From Prochlorococcus sp. AG-402-K21 (GTDB taxonomy: Bacteria; Cyanobacteriota; Cyanobacteriia; PCC-6307; Cyanobiaceae): a DNA stretch of 63,800 nucleotides. The stretch lies in assembly GCA_003216775.1 (NCBI GenBank), contig QCII01000010.1, positions 1-63,800 on the forward strand, given 5' to 3'. Below are positions 26,911 through 36,234 of the stretch, piece after piece. Every line of letters begins with the position of its first letter. Positions within the stretch are counted from its first letter, which is position 1. A program made the translations under genes and the position numbers. The notes beneath the pieces are model-generated. The model saw nothing but the letters and a program-made list of their open reading frames with translations. It was not told the origin of the DNA and did no database searches.

Positions 26911-26954
26911 TGACATCGCATGACGTGACTTGAAGTCTCTTGACGTTTATTGAA
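26911..26954 (-). repeat. 10-bp-phased TGAC/TGAA array abutting tRNA-Asn
   Basis: On the plus strand TGAC, TGAC, TGAA, TGAC and TGAA start at 26911, 26921, 26931, 26941 and 26951, exactly 10 bp apart, and the last touches the first base of the tRNA gene (26955). An extra TGAC lies at 26926. The regular phase on one helix face is what a recombinase or accessory-protein array would look like. Confidence 0.75.
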
Positions 26955-27026
<72 letters not shown>

Positions 27027-27075
27027 ATATATGATGAATTTAACTCTTTAAAGTGCCTTGTGACAAGTAAAAATA

Positions 27076-27750
27076 TTAATTATATTGAAATTTTGATGGT
27101 TCTTGCCAACCAGATAAAAAACCATTCCTCAATTCTGCAACTGCATCAGCATAAGTTAATTCTTCATAACGATGAGTAATCCATAAAGCAGATATAGGTT
27201 TTTTACTGTCACTAGTAAGATTTTTAATAGTTTTTAAAACTTTTAATTGGCTGTTTTTATCAAGTAACGCTGTAGGCTCATCCAGAAGTATAAAATTTCT
27301 ATTACTAACAAGAGCACATGCAATAGTTAAGCGTTGTTTTTGGCCACCGCTTAAAGTGTGAACTGGCCTTTTTTCAAAACCAGTTAGTCCCACCTGATCA
27401 AGCACATATTTAATTTTTTTATTAATTTCATTATCACTTATATGCTGATTAATATTAATCAAAAGTTCGCTCCTGCAATTTGGCATCAATATTTGATGAT
27501 CAGGGTTTTGAAAAACCATACCAATATTTGCTTGGCAATTAACTATCCCATTTTTGGGCTTAATGATTCCATTAATTAATTTTAGAAGAGTACTTTTTCC
27601 ACTACCATTTTTACCTAGGACCATCCAAAAGCCAGGTTTTTTGATTGTGAAATTACATTTGAAAATTAAATTTTCTTTTTTCCCAGGATATGAAAAAGAT
27701 ACATCTTCGAAATGAATATAAGGTATTTCATTTTCAGAAAAATCTCTCAT
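27076..27750 (-). CDS. ABC/ECF-type transporter ATP-binding protein
   Basis: 224 residues. Walker A is GKNGSGKSTLL (near 45), Q-loop is GMVFQNPDHQ, signature is LSGGQKQRL and Walker B is FILLDEPTALLD, then the H-loop in WITHRYEE. The order and FQNPDHQ motif fit the EcfA/CbiO family that powers uptake of vitamins or metal ions. No membrane or substrate-binding component lies next to it, so the substrate is unknown. 8 nt downstream of the UPF0367 gene on the same strand. Confidence 0.85.
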   Translation of the reverse strand: MRDFSENEIPYIHFEDVSFSYPGKKENLIFKCNFTIKKPGFWMVLGKNGSGKSTLLKLINGIIKPKNGIVNCQANIGMVFQNPDHQILMPNCRSELLININQHISDNEINKKIKYVLDQVGLTGFEKRPVHTLSGGQKQRLTIACALVSNRNFILLDEPTALLDKNSQLKVLKTIKNLTSDSKKPISALWITHRYEELTYADAVAELRNGFLSGWQEPSKFQYN

Positions 27751-27758
27751 TTATTTAA

Positions 27759-28031
27759 TTAATCTATGTCTAGAGAAAATCCTGGTCTTTTAGCTCCACC
27801 TGCGACTGATGATTTTTCATAAATCTGCACAGAAATAATTTCTTGAACTCTTACAGCAATTAATTTATCTTGTACTTTGTCACACCTTAATTCAATCAAA
27901 TTTGAATTTTCTGCAGTTTCATTCATAGAATTTTTTATTTCATCATAAATTCTTTTAACATCCTCGAATTCTTTTTTCTGAATTGAAAGCGGAAAAGGTG
28001 AATATCTGAGACTTAGTTCAAGCGAAAACAT
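27759..28031 (-). CDS. UPF0367 family protein
   Basis: 90 residues from the ATG at 28031; a TTG at 28043 would add four. The start FSLELSLRYSPFPLSIQKKE and the ending VAGGAKRPGFSLD match cyanobacterial UPF0367 proteins. No catalytic motif is known. It precedes the ECF-type ATPase gene by 8 nt, suggesting co-transcription. Function unknown. Confidence 0.8.
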   Translation of the reverse strand: MFSLELSLRYSPFPLSIQKKEFEDVKRIYDEIKNSMNETAENSNLIELRCDKVQDKLIAVRVQEIISVQIYEKSSVAGGAKRPGFSLDID

Positions 28032-28183
28032 AATAATTATCAAAACTCCTTTTATAATAATAAATTTTATCCCTCAGAAAGTTATTTTAAATTAAATTCT
28101 TTTGGGAAAATTATATAAAAGATCTTTAAATACATTTATCATGTAGATAGGAGATTTAATTTTGCAATTTAAATAATAATTTC

Positions 28184-29152
28184 ATGGATATAGCAAATGA
28201 TATAACTTCTTTAGTTGGAAATACTCCGTTAGTTAAATTAAATCGAATCAGAAAGTACTTTAATTGTTATCCAGAAATAATAGCCAAGCTGGAAAGCTTC
28301 AATCCATCAGCTTCTGTTAAAGATAGAATTGCTTATTCAATGTTATGCAAAGCTGAAGAAGAGGGATTGATAACACCAGATAAAACAACGCTAATTGAGG
28401 CAACAAGCGGAAACACTGGTATCGCATTAGCAATGGTCGCTGCGGCAAAAGGCTATAAATTGATATTAACTATGCCTGACACAATGAGTATTGAAAGAAG
28501 GGCAATGTTAAGAGCATATGGAGCTGAATTACAACTAACACCTGGTAAAGAAGGAATGAAAGGAGCTTTAGATTTAGCTAATGAGTTATCTTCAAGTATT
28601 TCCAATAGCTATCAATTTAATCAATTTGAAAATTTCGCTAATCCAGATATTCATGAAAGAACAACAGCTCAAGAAATATGGTCCCAGTCCAATAACAATT
28701 TAGATGGACTAGTTACAGGAGTAGGCACAGGAGGAACAATTACTGGTTGCGCACGTTTTTTGAAAAAAGTTAATCCAAATTGCAAAATTTATGCTGTAGA
28801 GCCCAAAAAAAGTGCTGTTATTTCGGGCGAACAAGCAGGATCTCATTCGATTCAAGGAATAGGAGCAGGTTTTGTACCGAAAGTACTTAATACTAAATTA
28901 ATTGATGAGATCATAAAAATAGATGACGATGAAGCATTTTATTATGGACGTTTATTAGCTCGATTAGAAGGTCTTTTATCGGGTATCAGCAGCGGTGCAG
29001 CTTTAGCAGCAACTATAAAAATTGGCAAAAGGAAAGAGCTAATAAATAAAAGATTGATAGTAATTCTTCCAAGTTTTGGTGAAAGATATTTATCAACAGC
29101 AATGTTTGAATCGACTACCTCAATTCAAGCCAGACAAGATGGTTATCTTTAA
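28184..29152 (+). CDS. cysK: Cysteine synthase A (O-acetylserine sulfhydrylase)
   Basis: 322 residues, PLP-dependent fold type II. The PLP lysine is Lys46 in NPSASVKDRIAY. The substrate loop is EATSGNTGIALA and the phosphate cradle is GTGGTITGCARF. It makes cysteine from O-acetylserine and sulfide, with the sulfide coming from the sulfate-assimilation pathway, of which CysH (63146) is one step. The plus-strand gene ends 16 nt before the J-domain gene. The 152-nt divergent spacer to UPF0367 probably holds both promoters. Confidence 0.95.
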   Translation: MDIANDITSLVGNTPLVKLNRIRKYFNCYPEIIAKLESFNPSASVKDRIAYSMLCKAEEEGLITPDKTTLIEATSGNTGIALAMVAAAKGYKLILTMPDTMSIERRAMLRAYGAELQLTPGKEGMKGALDLANELSSSISNSYQFNQFENFANPDIHERTTAQEIWSQSNNNLDGLVTGVGTGGTITGCARFLKKVNPNCKIYAVEPKKSAVISGEQAGSHSIQGIGAGFVPKVLNTKLIDEIIKIDDDEAFYYGRLLARLEGLLSGISSGAALAATIKIGKRKELINKRLIVILPSFGERYLSTAMFESTTSIQARQDGYL

Positions 29153-29168
29153 CCCCTTTTTGATAAAA

Positions 29169-29846
29169 ATGGAAAAAAATTTATATGAAGAATTAGGACT
29201 CAAAAAAAATGCAACCAAAAGTGAAATCAAATCATCATATCGTTCTTTAGTTAAGAAACATCATCCTGATACAGGCGGAGAAAAAGAAAGATTTCTTGCA
29301 ATACAAAATGCTTGGGAGACTCTAAGTGACCCTATAAAAAAAGAACAATATGATAGAAATTTCTTCTTTTCTAGTTCATCATTTGATTCATTTAATGAAA
29401 ATTGGGAAGAGAAATTTAATTCAAAAAAATATAATTCCTCTATTAAAGACAAAGAAGTTGAAACATGGATCAAAGAAATTTACACTCCGATAAATAGATT
29501 AATTAGCCAAATAATTAAACCTTTGAATAACGAAATAAAAGAACTATCTGCAGATCCATATGATGATCAACTAATGGAAAATTTTTGCAGATATATAAGT
29601 TTTTCACAAACGAAAATAGAAAAAGTTGACAAAATTTATAACAAAAAATTAGTTCCAAAGTCTATTTCAGCTTTAGGACTCGAACTGTATCATTGTTTTT
29701 CACAAGTTAAAGATGCACTATCAGAATTTGATAGATATACACAAGGATACGTAGATGATTACTTATTTGATGGTAAAGAAATGATCAAAGAAGCAAAAAG
29801 AATACAATCAAAGATGGCTTTAGAAAAAAAAAATAAAAACTTTTGA
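29169..29846 (+). CDS. J-domain (DnaJ-like) protein
   Basis: 225 residues from ATG 29169; the longer frame to 29076 overlaps cysK and has no support. The N-terminal J domain starts NLYEELGLKKNATKSEIK and has the essential HPD in KKHHPDTGG. DPIKKEQYDRN closes the domain. The remaining 150 residues are helical without zinc-finger or Gly/Phe region, so this is a type III J-protein. It would stimulate an Hsp70 (DnaK) for an unknown client. Ends 30 nt before ndhO on the opposite strand. Confidence 0.85.
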   Translation: MEKNLYEELGLKKNATKSEIKSSYRSLVKKHHPDTGGEKERFLAIQNAWETLSDPIKKEQYDRNFFFSSSSFDSFNENWEEKFNSKKYNSSIKDKEVETWIKEIYTPINRLISQIIKPLNNEIKELSADPYDDQLMENFCRYISFSQTKIEKVDKIYNKKLVPKSISALGLELYHCFSQVKDALSEFDRYTQGYVDDYLFDGKEMIKEAKRIQSKMALEKKNKNF

Positions 29847-29875
29847 ATAAAAAAATTATCTAAATATAGAATTTA

Positions 29876-30109
29876 TCAAATATATTCTTTTAGTTGATCT
29901 AATTTTAACCAAACATCTGGGACAGGTTTGCGCCATCTAACCTGAGCATATTCATCTTTGACTGAAAGAATCTCTCCAGGCCCTTCAAAGACATAATTAG
30001 GTAAATCATTATCACTTGCTAGCGCTTCGATACTTTTTATATAATTTTCTCTATCGACAAAAACTAAGCTTCCTTTCCTGAGAGGTTTCTTTTGAATAGA
30101 ATCTGTCAT
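29876..30109 (-). CDS. ndhO: NAD(P)H-quinone oxidoreductase subunit O (NdhO)
   Basis: 77 residues, an oxygenic-photosynthesis-specific subunit of the NDH-1 hydrophilic arm. Diagnostic pieces are KGSLVFVDRENY, YVFEGPGEILSVKDEYAQVR and WLKLDQLKEY. NdhO is small and peripheral and affects complex stability and cyclic flow. The gene is convergent with the J-domain gene and divergent from the TIGR01777 gene (137-nt spacer). Confidence 0.93.
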   Translation of the reverse strand: MTDSIQKKPLRKGSLVFVDRENYIKSIEALASDNDLPNYVFEGPGEILSVKDEYAQVRWRKPVPDVWLKLDQLKEYI

Positions 30110-30245
30110 AATAAAGCCAACAAAATTGCCTGAATTTTATTATACAAAAACTTTTTTAATAAATATTAAAAAAAATTGATAACAGAATAATCATTACAAA
30201 CGTCCAAAAAATTTAATATTCTTAAATGATAAATATTTATAAAAT

Positions 30246-31172
30246 ATGCGTCTTTTACTACTTGGCTGCACTGGATTTGTTGGTAAAGAATTAGTGCCGA
30301 CACTACTCAATGAAAATCACGAAATATACATCATAAGTAGAAAACCCATAAGTAAATTAAAGCTTGATTTAGATTTCAATAAATTTAAATTTTTTCAAAT
30401 AGATTTATCAAAAGAAAAAAACTGGAATAACGAAAATCTTCTAAATATTTTAAGAGATACAGATGGAATTATTAATTTAATGGGAGAACCCATAGCAGAA
30501 AAAAAATGGACTTCTGCTCAAAAACAGGAGATAGAAAAAAGTCGTATTAACACTACGAAATTTATGATGAAAACTCTAAAAAATTTCAAAATCAACCCAA
30601 AAGTCATAATAAATGGATCAGCAATAGGTTATTACGGTACTAGTTTGTCTAATGAATTCACCGAAAAAAGTATTGGAGGAAAAGATTTTTTAGCTAATCT
30701 TTGCAAAAAATGGGAAGAAGTCGCTGCTGAAAAACCATTTTTCTCAAGGTTAGTTATTTATAGAATTGGAATTGTTCTAGAGGCAGATGGAGGCGCATTA
30801 GGAAAAATGCTCCCTATATTTAAAGTTGGACTAGGTGGACCAATTGGAGATGGTAATCAATGGATGAGTTGGATTCATAGAAGTGATTTATGTGCATTAA
30901 TTACTAAAGCATTAGTTGATAAAAAGTATTCAGGAGTATTTAATGCTGTTGCACCAAATCCAGTATTAATGAGAGAGTTTTCTCAGACTTTAGGCAAATG
31001 TCTTAATAGACCTGATTTACTTCCAGTGCCTGGAACGATTTTAAAAATATTGTTAGGAGATGGAGCAAAAGTTGTATTAGAAGGACAAAAAGTAATAAGC
31101 AGTAAACTAAAAAATTATGATTTTAAATATCCTCTTCTTGAGAAAGCAATTTACGCCTGCACCAAGAATTAA
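30246..31172 (+). CDS. TIGR01777 family SDR/epimerase protein
   Basis: 308 residues. Rossmann start LLLGCTGFVGKELVP replaces the usual GxxGxxG. The signature of the family is seen in GIINLMGEPIAEKKWTSAQK, in NGSAIGYYG and in SWIHRSDLC. The C-terminal DUF1731-like part has LPVPGTILKILLGDGAKVVLE. Members are extended short-chain dehydrogenases (YfcH-like); plant and cyanobacterial homologues have been linked to chloroplast division, but the substrate is unknown. Its 3' end overlaps the next gene on the other strand by 50 nt. Confidence 0.85.
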   Translation: MRLLLLGCTGFVGKELVPTLLNENHEIYIISRKPISKLKLDLDFNKFKFFQIDLSKEKNWNNENLLNILRDTDGIINLMGEPIAEKKWTSAQKQEIEKSRINTTKFMMKTLKNFKINPKVIINGSAIGYYGTSLSNEFTEKSIGGKDFLANLCKKWEEVAAEKPFFSRLVIYRIGIVLEADGGALGKMLPIFKVGLGGPIGDGNQWMSWIHRSDLCALITKALVDKKYSGVFNAVAPNPVLMREFSQTLGKCLNRPDLLPVPGTILKILLGDGAKVVLEGQKVISSKLKNYDFKYPLLEKAIYACTKN

Positions 31173-31392
31173 TACCGCTTAATAAAGAACCAATAATGAG
31201 AATTGTTATTAATGGGACTATAAGAGGATTCCAAACTATCTGAATAAAATTAATAAAAATAAATATCCCATTCAATTCCATGATGATTGCAAAAATAAAA
31301 AATATTCCAAAAAATATTACTGTAAATAAATTTATTAATAACAAATTATCGATAATTTGTTTTAACTTTTTTTGATTATTTTCGTTAGTCAT
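31123..31392 (-). CDS. Small two-helix membrane protein
   Basis: 89 residues. Hydrophobic segments about 20-45 (LINLFTVIFFGIFFIFAII) and 50-72 (FINFIQIVWNPLIVPLIT), then a basic end with CRRKLL. It overlaps the TIGR01777 gene tail by 50 nt and its start overlaps the 31385 gene by 8 nt, so it belongs to the minus-strand group. Compact overlaps on both ends support it as real. No known function. Confidence 0.65.
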   Translation of the reverse strand: MTNENNQKKLKQIIDNLLLINLFTVIFFGIFFIFAIIMELNGIFIFINFIQIVWNPLIVPLITILIIGSLLSGINSWCRRKLLSQEEDI

Positions 31393-32587
31393 TTTTTATA
31401 GCAATATTCATATCATCAACCATCTTTAGACAAGCTTTGTTTTCACCCAATCTTTTTTTTGCATTTTCATTACATGAGATCATAAACTTCTTATTTAGCT
31501 TTATTAGATATATTACTTTTATGATCAATTTTATTGACTGATTTATTTGATCATTCTTATCTTTATAATTACTGGCACAAAAAACATATTTTCCAAGCAA
31601 TCGTCTTTGCGCTTCTGCAAAAGATTTTGTAAATTGAGGACCTTTACCTTCAATCTGAATAACTGGTTTACCTAATCCAATCGCTTGCTCTGCTGCCGTT
31701 CCTGCCATGCTTATACAGCATTTACTGTTCAATAATATTTTGTCAAAATTATTCCAATATATATTCACTACTATAAATTTATATTGGAATTTCAAGAAAT
31801 ACTTTTCTTTAATTTCTTCTAGGTTTAACCACCTTCTATTTTGGAATATCTCCTTTATTTTTGATGAAGACAAAGCATTAACTATTGCAAAATTGAACTC
31901 AATTTTTTGAAAATATCTTAATTCTGACATTGCCTCTAATACATCTAAAATAAAAACAAAATTATCTAAAATCTCTGGAAATCTACTTCCTGGAAATATT
32001 CCAATACTAAATTCAGATTTCTTTAATTCTTTGTTTATAGAAAAAAACTTATCCATAAATGGATTGCCTAAAAAAGACACTTTCTTTTTTAATTGCAAAG
32101 TTAAATCATTGGCTGTCCTGAAATCTCTGGTATATATTTTTTTTGACTTTTTTGAGAGCAAGAAAAATTTAGAAGGCCAAGGTAATCTTAACTTACCTTC
32201 ATAATGACTGGAATAAGCAACTAAATAAGTAAAAAAATCTTTCTTACAAACCCATGCAAAAAAAACTGGCACAATATCTCCAACTACAAAAAAATAATCA
32301 TATTTTTTTCTTATTTTAAAAGTTAAATATAATCTTTTTAGAAGATAAAATATTTCTCCTCCAAATATCTCAGTTAGTCTTCCATTTAAAGAATTATAAC
32401 CGATTCCTCCAGTTCTAAATTCTTTAGTTTTTCCTATAATCTTAATTTTTGCTTTTTTGTAATGGTTTCCTTTACCAACAATTGGCAAAGCATGGACAGA
32501 ATAACCACTTTTTACGAATTGCTTAGCTACCAAACTCCCAGATAGATCTTCTCCATGCCCATTACTTAATATTAAAATTTTAAACAA
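31385..32587 (-). CDS. Lipid-A-disaccharide synthase-related protein (LpxB-like, TIGR03492)
   Basis: 400 residues. The N-terminus ILILSNGHGEDLSGSLVAKQ and GNPFMDKFF and the nucleotide-sugar-binding block CCISMAGTAAEQAIGLGKPV are typical of the GT-B fold family related to LpxB. The cyanobacterial branch is separate from true LpxB and its acceptor is unknown. The gene starts 1 nt before the TPR gene on the same strand and overlaps the small membrane gene by 8 nt. A role in cell-surface lipid or glycan synthesis is an inference from the fold. Confidence 0.8.
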   Translation of the reverse strand: MFKILILSNGHGEDLSGSLVAKQFVKSGYSVHALPIVGKGNHYKKAKIKIIGKTKEFRTGGIGYNSLNGRLTEIFGGEIFYLLKRLYLTFKIRKKYDYFFVVGDIVPVFFAWVCKKDFFTYLVAYSSHYEGKLRLPWPSKFFLLSKKSKKIYTRDFRTANDLTLQLKKKVSFLGNPFMDKFFSINKELKKSEFSIGIFPGSRFPEILDNFVFILDVLEAMSELRYFQKIEFNFAIVNALSSSKIKEIFQNRRWLNLEEIKEKYFLKFQYKFIVVNIYWNNFDKILLNSKCCISMAGTAAEQAIGLGKPVIQIEGKGPQFTKSFAEAQRRLLGKYVFCASNYKDKNDQINQSIKLIIKVIYLIKLNKKFMISCNENAKKRLGENKACLKMVDDMNIAIKND

Positions 32588-32588
32588 T

Positions 32589-33017
32589 TTAAAATTCCAG
32601 CCATTTTTTAACTTTGGTTAACTCAGGCCAATTTGGATACCTACTTAATCCGTCTTCAAGAGATTCTTTCAACTCACTTTTCACATCTGGCATCATTGTA
32701 GACATTTTTTTTATTAACTCAATATGATCCCTAACACCTTTGTTATTGGTAGCCAAAAGAGCTAAAGACAAATTCATTCTTGCCTGTGGATCTTGCTGAT
32801 TTAATCGAACAGCTTGTCTGGCAGCTGCTAAAGCTTCTTCATTATTTTTCAAAAGTAATTGAAGCCATGATAGACAAGTCCAGGCAGCAAAATGATTTGG
32901 TATTTGTTGTATGATTTTTTTAAAATCTTGAACGATTGGAATTAAATCTTGCCCAGATTTATATCTAGAAAGAGCTGCATTAAAATCCTCTTCTATGGGA
33001 TTAATTTCGTTATTCAT
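32589..33017 (-). CDS. TPR-repeat protein
   Basis: 142 residues of helical repeats. Two TPR units are visible, e.g. QIPNHFAAWTCLSWLQLLLK and NNEEALAAARQAVRLNQQDP. There is no signal or membrane segment, so it is likely soluble. It lies 6 nt after the IscA-like gene and 1 nt before the LpxB-like gene in a same-strand string, which suggests co-transcription without proving a shared process. Function unknown. Confidence 0.78.
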   Translation of the reverse strand: MNNEINPIEEDFNAALSRYKSGQDLIPIVQDFKKIIQQIPNHFAAWTCLSWLQLLLKNNEEALAAARQAVRLNQQDPQARMNLSLALLATNNKGVRDHIELIKKMSTMMPDVKSELKESLEDGLSRYPNWPELTKVKKWLEF

Positions 33018-33023
33018 TATAAA

Positions 33024-33416
33024 TTAAACTGCAAAGGAGCTTCCACAGCCACAAGTCTGAGAAGCATTAGGATTTACAAAATTAAAGCCACCACCAATTA
33101 ATTCCTTACTAAAGTCTAATTGCATTCCATAAATGTATAGCAGACTTTTAGGATCACAAACAACTTGAAAGTTTTGATCAGCTTTTAATGAATAATCATA
33201 AACTTTATCATCGGGATTTATTTCATTACTTCCTATGAAATCCATCGTATAACTCATCCCACTACAACCTCCTGATCTTACCCCTACCCTGAGTGCTTTT
33301 TTATCACTTTGGCTCTTTAATAAATTTGAAATTTGCTCTATAGCATTATTCGTAATTAATATGCCTTTACCATCATCAGAATTTTTAATTTCTTGTTTAA
33401 CTTCTAAATTTTCCAT
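33024..33416 (-). CDS. IscA/SufA/HesB-type Fe-S assembly protein
   Basis: 130 residues from ATG 33416; a TTG at 33476 would add 20 unlikely residues. Three ligand Cys are present: [12 protein letters not shown] and the C-terminal CGCGSSF. The IscA block [11 protein letters not shown] is intact. A-type carriers deliver iron or Fe-S clusters to targets such as photosystem I or ferredoxin. First gene of the minus string ahead of the TPR gene. Divergent from zds, with about 100 nt between starts. Confidence 0.9.
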   Translation of the reverse strand: MENLEVKQEIKNSDDGKGILITNNAIEQISNLLKSQSDKKALRVGVRSGGCSGMSYTMDFIGSNEINPDDKVYDYSLKADQNFQVVCDPKSLLYIYGMQLDFSKELIGGGFNFVNPNASQTCGCGSSFAV

Positions 33417-33498
33417 AAACAAAGATTTCCTACTATTTATAATATAAAAACTTAATCGATAGGATGCATAGAACAAACAACATCCAAACTTGATTTGT

Positions 33499-33504
33499 TA
33501 TAAT
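33499..33504 (+). promoter_or_regulatory. Candidate -10 box for zds, very close to the start codon
   Basis: TATAAT ends 12 nt before the zds GTG. If used, transcription would start about 5 nt before the codon, giving a nearly leaderless mRNA. No -35 box is evident. The alternative is an upstream promoter not recognised here. Confidence 0.3.
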
Positions 33505-33515
33505 TCTAAGAAAAA

Positions 33516-34970
33516 GTGAAAATTGCAATAGTTGGTTCTGGATTAGCTGGTCTTACAGCAGCAGTCAATTTAGTTGATGAAGGCCACGAAGTCGAAATAT
33601 ACGAGAGCAGATCATTCTGGGGAGGTAAAGTCGGAAGTTGGGAAGATAAGGATGGCAACCACATAGAAATGGGTTTACACGTATTTTTTTACAACTATGC
33701 AAATCTATTTAAATTAATGAAAAAAGTTGGAGCTTTAGATAATTTACTCCCGAAAGATCATACTCATCTATTTATCAATAATGGTGGAAATTTAAAATCT
33801 TTAGATTTCAGATTCCCCTTAGGTGCTCCATTTAATGGACTAAAAGCTTTTTTTACCACCGAACAACTTACTTGGGTAGATAAGTTCAGAAATGCCTTAG
33901 CTTTAGGAACAAGCCCGATAGTAAGAGGATTGATAGACTATGAAGGCGCAATGAAAATAATTAGAGATTTAGATAGAATTAGTTTTAAAGAATGGTTTTT
34001 AAACCATGGTGGAAGTGAAAAAAGTTTAGAAAGAATGTGGGATCCTATCGCATATGCTTTAGGTTTTATTAATTGCAAAGATATTTCAGCAAGATGCATG
34101 CTAACAATTTTCATGATGTTTGCTTCAAAAACAGAAGCCTCAAAACTTAATCTTTTAAAAGGTTCTCCTCATAAGTGGTTAACCCAACCTATTGTCGACT
34201 ACATCACAAACAAAGGGGCAAAAATCCATCTCAATCACAAGGTAGAAGAAATTATTTATGAGAAGGAATCTTCCTCTTATTCAGTTAATCAGTTAAAAAT
34301 ATCTTTTCCTGAAGGAATTAAGGCAGTTTTTGCAGATAAATTTCTAGCTGCCTGTGATGTTCCTGGAATAAAAAAAATAATTCCAACAGAATGGTATCAA
34401 TTTAAAGAATTTGAAGGTTTAAAAAAACTTAGAGCAGTTGCTGTTGCCACAATCCAATTAAGATACGACGGTTGGGTTACTGAATTACAAAAAGATAATA
34501 CTGGAAACGCACCAACTGGACTAGATAACCTTCTTTATTCTGCTGATGCCTCTTTCAGTTGCTTTGCTGATTTAGCACTAGCAAGTCCAGCAGATTATCG
34601 AAAAAAAGATATGGGATCACTCCTGCAATGTGTTTTAACTCCCGGCGATAGATGGATGGGAAGATCTACAGAAAGAATTACAAAAGAAATAGATAAAGAA
34701 GTTCGTCGTCTATTCCCATCCTCAAAAAACCTTAAATTGCTTTGGAGTAACGTAGTACAAATTCCACAATCACTCTATAGAGAATCTCCAGGTATGGAAC
34801 CTTTCAGACCCGATCAAAAAACATCTATATCTAATTTTTTTATGGCTGGTAGTTATACAAAACAAGATTATATAGACTCTATGGAGGGAGCTACAATGAG
34901 TGGTCATTTAGCTGCTGCTGCGATTTTAGAGAAGAAAGTCGAATTAGCAAAAAACCTTGCAGTAAGTTAA
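33516..34970 (+). CDS. zds: Zeta-carotene desaturase (ZDS/CrtQ)
   Basis: 484-residue FAD enzyme that converts di-cis-zeta-carotene to tetra-cis-lycopene. Motifs are [48 protein letters not shown], and the C-terminal [28 protein letters not shown] and the extra [12 protein letters not shown] region separate it from PDS. The start is GTG at 33516. It leads a two-gene unit with the SRPBCC gene (3-nt gap to its ATG). The Z-ISO-like gene at 1409 would supply its substrate isomer. Confidence 0.95.
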   Translation: MKIAIVGSGLAGLTAAVNLVDEGHEVEIYESRSFWGGKVGSWEDKDGNHIEMGLHVFFYNYANLFKLMKKVGALDNLLPKDHTHLFINNGGNLKSLDFRFPLGAPFNGLKAFFTTEQLTWVDKFRNALALGTSPIVRGLIDYEGAMKIIRDLDRISFKEWFLNHGGSEKSLERMWDPIAYALGFINCKDISARCMLTIFMMFASKTEASKLNLLKGSPHKWLTQPIVDYITNKGAKIHLNHKVEEIIYEKESSSYSVNQLKISFPEGIKAVFADKFLAACDVPGIKKIIPTEWYQFKEFEGLKKLRAVAVATIQLRYDGWVTELQKDNTGNAPTGLDNLLYSADASFSCFADLALASPADYRKKDMGSLLQCVLTPGDRWMGRSTERITKEIDKEVRRLFPSSKNLKLLWSNVVQIPQSLYRESPGMEPFRPDQKTSISNFFMAGSYTKQDYIDSMEGATMSGHLAAAAILEKKVELAKNLAVS

Positions 34971-34973
34971 TTG

Positions 34974-35444
34974 ATGGGTACTTGGCTAAAACATGACGTA
35001 ATAACGGTTGTTAATGCGCCTCTTGAAAATGTTTGGAATACATGGAGTGATTTAGACTCAATGTCACTTTGGATGAGCTGGATTGAATCTGTAAAAACAG
35101 TTGATGAAGAAACTAATACTTTACCAGATTTAACAGAATGGACTTTAGCTGCAAATGGCTTTAGGTTTAAATGGAAAGCTCAAATCACAGAAAGGGTCGA
35201 AAAAAGAAAACTTAAATGGAAATCTATAGGAGGTTTACCAACTGAAGGATCAGTAGTTTTCGAAAGTAAAAGTGATCAAATCACAACAGTAAATTTAGCG
35301 ATAACCTATGAGCTACCTAAAATGATTGCGCGTTTTATGGAAGAAAATATTTTAGGGAAAATGGTTACAAACGAATTACAGGCCAATATTGATAGGTTCA
35401 AAGATTTAGTTGAAAAGAACTATACAGAAAATTTTTCTAACTAA
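34974..35444 (+). CDS. SRPBCC (START-like, polyketide cyclase/dehydrase) family protein
   Basis: 156 residues from ATG 34974, 3 nt after the zds stop; a TTG at 34971 is less likely. The helix-grip pattern begins VITVVNAPLENVWNTWSDLD and MSLWMSWIESVK. The fold has a hydrophobic cavity that could hold a lipid or carotenoid. Its tight coupling to zds hints at a carotenoid-related role, but this is only context. It converges on hemD with an 8-nt overlap. Confidence 0.78.
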   Translation: MGTWLKHDVITVVNAPLENVWNTWSDLDSMSLWMSWIESVKTVDEETNTLPDLTEWTLAANGFRFKWKAQITERVEKRKLKWKSIGGLPTEGSVVFESKSDQITTVNLAITYELPKMIARFMEENILGKMVTNELQANIDRFKDLVEKNYTENFSN

Positions 35445-36234
35445 AAATATTAATTGCTACATCTAATAGTCCTTCAAAAGTATATTTTTGTGCCTGACTA
35501 TCAACTCTTCCAAAAATCTTTTTACATGTTTTTGTTGTCTGAGGTCCAATAGTTAACAACTTAATTTGATGAAAATATTCTAACCATTGTTTACCAAGTT
35601 TTTTTTCTAATAAAAAAGCAGTATTTGATACGGTTTTACCGCTTGAGAAAATAATTGCATCTACTTTTCGATTAGAAATGATATCAATTGTTTCTTCCGG
35701 AATTGAGTCAGGACATCTAGTTTCATATGCAGCAACCTCAAATACACGGGAACCAGCCTTTCTAAATTGATCTGCAATTAGATCCCTACCACCTGTTTGA
35801 ACTCTTGGTACAAAGACTCGAAGTCCATAACCAGATACTGGGAAATTATCAATTAAACTTTCAGCAACAAATTCTGGAGGTATGAAATCAGCCTTAATCC
35901 CGAAATCATCAAGAGTTTTTGAGGTTTTTTCTCCGACTACAGCGATTTTTGTTTTTTTAGAACACTCTTTTAATGAACTATTAAAATATCTAAGTCTTTT
36001 ATCTACAAATTTAATCCCGTTACTACTTGAAAAAATTAGCCAATGAAAATCATTTATTTGATTTAATACTTCGTCAAGAGGAGTAAAATCATCAGGATCA
36101 CCAATACTTATTGCAGGCAAATCAAATACATTAGCGCCCTTGCTTGTGAATATCTTTTTTATATCCAATATACCTTCTTTTGATCGAGTAATGATTATAT
36201 TTCTTTGATCAAGGGGTAGATCAACTATTGGCAT
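35437..36234 (-). CDS. hemD: Uroporphyrinogen-III synthase (HemD)
   Basis: About 265 residues from ATG 36234, or 270 if ATG 36249 is used. Two-domain HemD fold: IIITRSKEGILDIKKIF at the start and VDAIIFSSGKTVSNTAF, then KLLTIGPQTTKTCKKIF in the second half. It closes and inverts ring D of hydroxymethylbilane to give uroporphyrinogen III for haem, chlorophyll and corrins. HemD is poorly conserved in general, so these motifs are the main support. It overlaps rbfA in the minus string DUF751-rbfA-hemD. Confidence 0.85.
   Translation of the reverse strand: MPIVDLPLDQRNIIITRSKEGILDIKKIFTSKGANVFDLPAISIGDPDDFTPLDEVLNQINDFHWLIFSSSNGIKFVDKRLRYFNSSLKECSKKTKIAVVGEKTSKTLDDFGIKADFIPPEFVAESLIDNFPVSGYGLRVFVPRVQTGGRDLIADQFRKAGSRVFEVAAYETRCPDSIPEETIDIISNRKVDAIIFSSGKTVSNTAFLLEKKLGKQWLEYFHQIKLLTIGPQTTKTCKKIFGRVDSQAQKYTFEGLLDVAINIFS

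Noticed and set aside
29076-29168. Upstream extension of the J-domain gene to 29076
   Set aside because: It overlaps the cysK 3' end in another frame, has no family similarity and ATG 29169 gives the normal J-domain start.
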